From Bacteroidales bacterium (GTDB taxonomy: Bacteria; Bacteroidota; Bacteroidia; Bacteroidales; JAADJA01): a DNA stretch of 35,362 nt. Each line of letters starts with the position of its first letter. The stretch's first letter is position 1. The position numbers and the translations under genes were made by a program. Below the pieces are notes generated by a model. That model saw only the letters and a program-made list of their open reading frames with translations. It was not told the origin of the DNA and did not search any database. This document shows, piece by piece, positions 33,470 through 35,362 of this stretch. The DNA is taken from the NCBI GenBank assembly GCA_020438105.1, contig JAGQVE010000044.1, positions 1-35,362 of the forward strand. The letters are read 5' to 3'.

Positions 33470-33499
33470 TTGGCAATACCGTATTTAATAGTAAATTTG
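33470..33499 (+). promoter_or_regulatory. Promoter of ahcY
   Basis: TTG at 33470-33472, 19 bases, TAAATTTG at 33492-33499: complete Bacteroidota consensus. Predicted start of transcription near 33506, about 48 bases before the ATG. Confidence 0.75.
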
Positions 33500-33553
33500 C
33501 AAACTTTTTTTAAGCTCGAAGATTGTATTAATAATATTGAATTTTAACTAATT

Positions 33554-34975
33554 ATGGAAACTTTAACTGTTGATAAAAAACTGGCTTATAAAATTGCAGA
33601 TATCAATCTGGCCGAGTGGGGCCGTAAAGAGATTGAGATCGCTGAAAAAGAAATGCCCGGTTTGATGTCAATCCGAAAAAAATATTCAAACGATAAACCG
33701 CTTAAAGGTGCCCGTATTACCGGATCGCTGCATATGACAATTCAAACGGCTGTGTTGATCGAAACACTGGTGGAACTGGGTGCAGATGTTCGCTGGGCAA
33801 GTTGTAATATCTTTTCTACACAGGATCATGCAGCCGCTGCAATAGCTGCTGCCGGCATTCCGGTTTTTGCCTGGAAAGGTGAAACCCTTGACGAATATTG
33901 GTGGTGTACCAATCAGGCACTTACTTTTCCTAATGGTGATGGTCCGGATATGATCGTGGATGATGGAGGCGATGCAACATTGCTTATCCACAAGGGTTAT
34001 GATGTGGAAAACAATCCTGAGTTGCTTAAAGCAAAAGCAGGAAACCCGGAAGAGGCTGCTATTTTGCGTCAGTTGCAAGCTTCATTTATTGAAGATAGTT
34101 CAAAATGGCATCGTGCTGCTAAAAGATTGAAAGGTATTTCGGAAGAAACTACTACCGGAGTTCACAGGCTTTACCAGATGATGGAAAAGGGTATATTGAA
34201 AGCACCTGCCATCAATGTTAATGACTCTGTTACCAAATCAAAATTTGATAACCTTTATGGTTGCCGTGAATCACTTGCTGATGGTATCAAACGTGCGACT
34301 GATGTAATGATTGCCGGGAAAGTTGTGGTTGTTGCAGGTTACGGTGATGTTGGTAAAGGAAGTGCCAAATCGATGAAAGGATATGGTGCACGTGTGGTTG
34401 TAACTGAAATTGATCCGATCAATGCCTTACAAGCTGCAATGGAAGGGTTCCAGGTAACCACCATGGAAGAGGCCGTAAAAATCGGAAACGTATTTGTAAC
34501 TACCACCGGAAACAAAGATGTGATCACTGTTGAACATATGAAAGCCATGAAAGATCAGGCAATTGTATGTAATATCGGTCATTTTGATAATGAGATACAG
34601 GTAGAGCCACTGAATGAAACTCCGGGAATACAAAAGATAAATATTAAACCGCAGGTGGATAAATACATTTTCCCTGATGGGCATGAAATTTTCCTCCTGG
34701 CAGAAGGACGTTTGGTAAATCTTGGTTGTGCAACAGGTCACCCATCGTTTGTAATGAGTAATTCATTCTCAAATCAAACGCTTGCTCAGCTTGACCTTTG
34801 GCAACATGATTATGAAGTTGGTGTTTACCGTCTTCCCAAAAAACTTGATGAGGAGGTTGCCCGCTTACACCTCGAGCAAATTGGTGTTAAGTTGACTAAA
34901 CTTACACAAGATCAGGCGGATTATTTGGGAGTTCCTGTTGAAGGACCTTATAAGCCTGAGCATTACAGGTACTAG
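33554..34975 (+). CDS. ahcY: Adenosylhomocysteinase (S-adenosylhomocysteine hydrolase)
   Basis: 473 residues, typical bacterial length. Hydrolyses S-adenosylhomocysteine to adenosine and homocysteine, removing the inhibitor left by SAM-dependent methylation and feeding homocysteine to the methyltransferases encoded at 26.6-32.1 kb. Family blocks in order: [85 protein letters not shown], the NAD fold [18 protein letters not shown] near residue 262, [21 protein letters not shown] and the C-terminal KPEHYRY needed for NAD binding. The ATG follows a consensus promoter at a normal distance. Monocistronic as far as visible. Confidence 0.98.
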   Translation: METLTVDKKLAYKIADINLAEWGRKEIEIAEKEMPGLMSIRKKYSNDKPLKGARITGSLHMTIQTAVLIETLVELGADVRWASCNIFSTQDHAAAAIAAAGIPVFAWKGETLDEYWWCTNQALTFPNGDGPDMIVDDGGDATLLIHKGYDVENNPELLKAKAGNPEEAAILRQLQASFIEDSSKWHRAAKRLKGISEETTTGVHRLYQMMEKGILKAPAINVNDSVTKSKFDNLYGCRESLADGIKRATDVMIAGKVVVVAGYGDVGKGSAKSMKGYGARVVVTEIDPINALQAAMEGFQVTTMEEAVKIGNVFVTTTGNKDVITVEHMKAMKDQAIVCNIGHFDNEIQVEPLNETPGIQKINIKPQVDKYIFPDGHEIFLLAEGRLVNLGCATGHPSFVMSNSFSNQTLAQLDLWQHDYEVGVYRLPKKLDEEVARLHLEQIGVKLTKLTQDQADYLGVPVEGPYKPEHYRY

Positions 34976-35047
34976 TATTGAGTAGTTCAGAGCCTGCCTG
35001 TATTCTATGGTTAATACAAATGTTATTTATTGAAGTTATAAACAATT

Positions 35048-35362
35048 TCATGAGGCATATGCTAAAGTATTAACATATGGGGTTCCTCTTTGAACAACGG
35101 CAAAAATTCTTGACAGTAGTTTATTCCTGATAATGTTAATTGTTGCCATTTTAGGTTTTCCTTCTTCAACACGTTTCTGGTAATATATTTTCATTTCTAT
35201 GTTGTACTGTATTGACGTTTTAGCACACAGATCCAGTAGTGATTTTATCTTTTTATTAGCCAGGTTGCTCACTTTAGTTTTTCCCCGAACCGGGGCAATT
35301 AAAATAGGTGTGAATGGGGCCGAGTTTGTTTGTGCACCGCCTATAAACGGTGCCAATAAAAA
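35048..35362 (-). CDS. C-terminal part of an IS110-family transposase (cut by window edge)
   Basis: The frame is open from the window edge to TGA at 35048-35050. The sequence GKTKVSNLANKKIKSLLDLC and YYQKRVEEGKPKMATINIIR followed by NKLLSRIFAVVQRGTPYV is the conserved end of IS116/IS110/IS902 transposases. The segment before it, APFTPILIAPVRGK, keeps the usual spacing between APF and RGK but lacks the Ser-Gly rich stretch normally found there, so this copy may be decayed or a divergent member. The N-terminal DEDD domain is outside the window. The element lies downstream of ahcY in the opposite orientation; no terminal repeat is seen at its left end, as expected for IS110. Confidence 0.85.
   Translation of the reverse strand, partial: FLLAPFIGGAQTNSAPFTPILIAPVRGKTKVSNLANKKIKSLLDLCAKTSIQYNIEMKIYYQKRVEEGKPKMATINIIRNKLLSRIFAVVQRGTPYVNTLAYAS

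Noticed and set aside
33391..33553. SAH riboswitch upstream of ahcY
   Set aside because: The leader after the predicted start is only about 48 bases and lacks the GC-rich pseudoknot elements of the known SAH class.

Overview
The window reads as a chromosomal contig from an environmental Bacteroidota, most likely order Bacteroidales or a close relative. The evidence is: type IX secretion (T9SS) cargo with C-terminal sorting domains, a PorT homologue, TonB-dependent receptors with N-terminal carboxypeptidase-like domains, a GH97 enzyme, DUF5723, FISUMP and choice-of-anchor L families, and promoters of the Bacteroidota type (TTG, about 19 nt, TAnnTTTG). Gene density is ordinary for a chromosome; there is no prophage or CRISPR array.

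Layout. 1-6.1 kb: the tail of a DUF6973-like protein, two tandem secreted choice-of-anchor L paralogues, and a translationally coupled lipoprotein/DUF5723 pair. 6.1-9.8 kb: a stand-alone MutS-like ATPase, a repeat-rich gap, an orphan Mop/TOBE molybdate-binding protein, an EamA transporter, a MITE-like inverted repeat, and an exported nickel superoxide dismutase. 9.9-17 kb: a GH97 lipoprotein, a CopD-like membrane protein, a TonB receptor with a downstream exported protein, and an MsrB-MsrA fusion lipoprotein. 17-19.7 kb: heptose-7-phosphate kinase, PorT and a conserved hypothetical protein. 19.7-20.4 kb: tRNA-Glu followed by a small unit made of a frameshifted GIY-YIG nuclease gene and a second copy of the tRNA 3' end, itself split by a GC-rich palindromic insert. 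20.4-26.6 kb: a large beta-helix/dockerin-like/FISUMP secreted protein, a second TonB receptor, and two very small unknown genes flanked by imperfect direct repeats. 26.6-35 kb: a methyl-cycle block (homocysteine methyltransferase-MTHFR fusion, MetH, AhcY) with a GNAT-like protein between. The right edge cuts an IS110-family transposase.

How the genes work together. MTHFR makes methyl-tetrahydrofolate, MetH (and perhaps the fused homocysteine methyltransferase) makes methionine, and AhcY returns S-adenosylhomocysteine to homocysteine. PorT belongs to the machine that would export the two sorting-domain proteins. The signal-peptide Ni-SOD and the MsrBA lipoprotein suggest oxidative-stress defence in the envelope.

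The most unusual material is not a large operon but small-scale mobile structure: the tRNA-Glu/GIY-YIG/tRNA-remnant cassette, palindromes nested inside other repeats at three places, and the duplicated flanks of the two small genes near 26.1-26.6 kb. All family names come from reading motifs by eye; no search was run.
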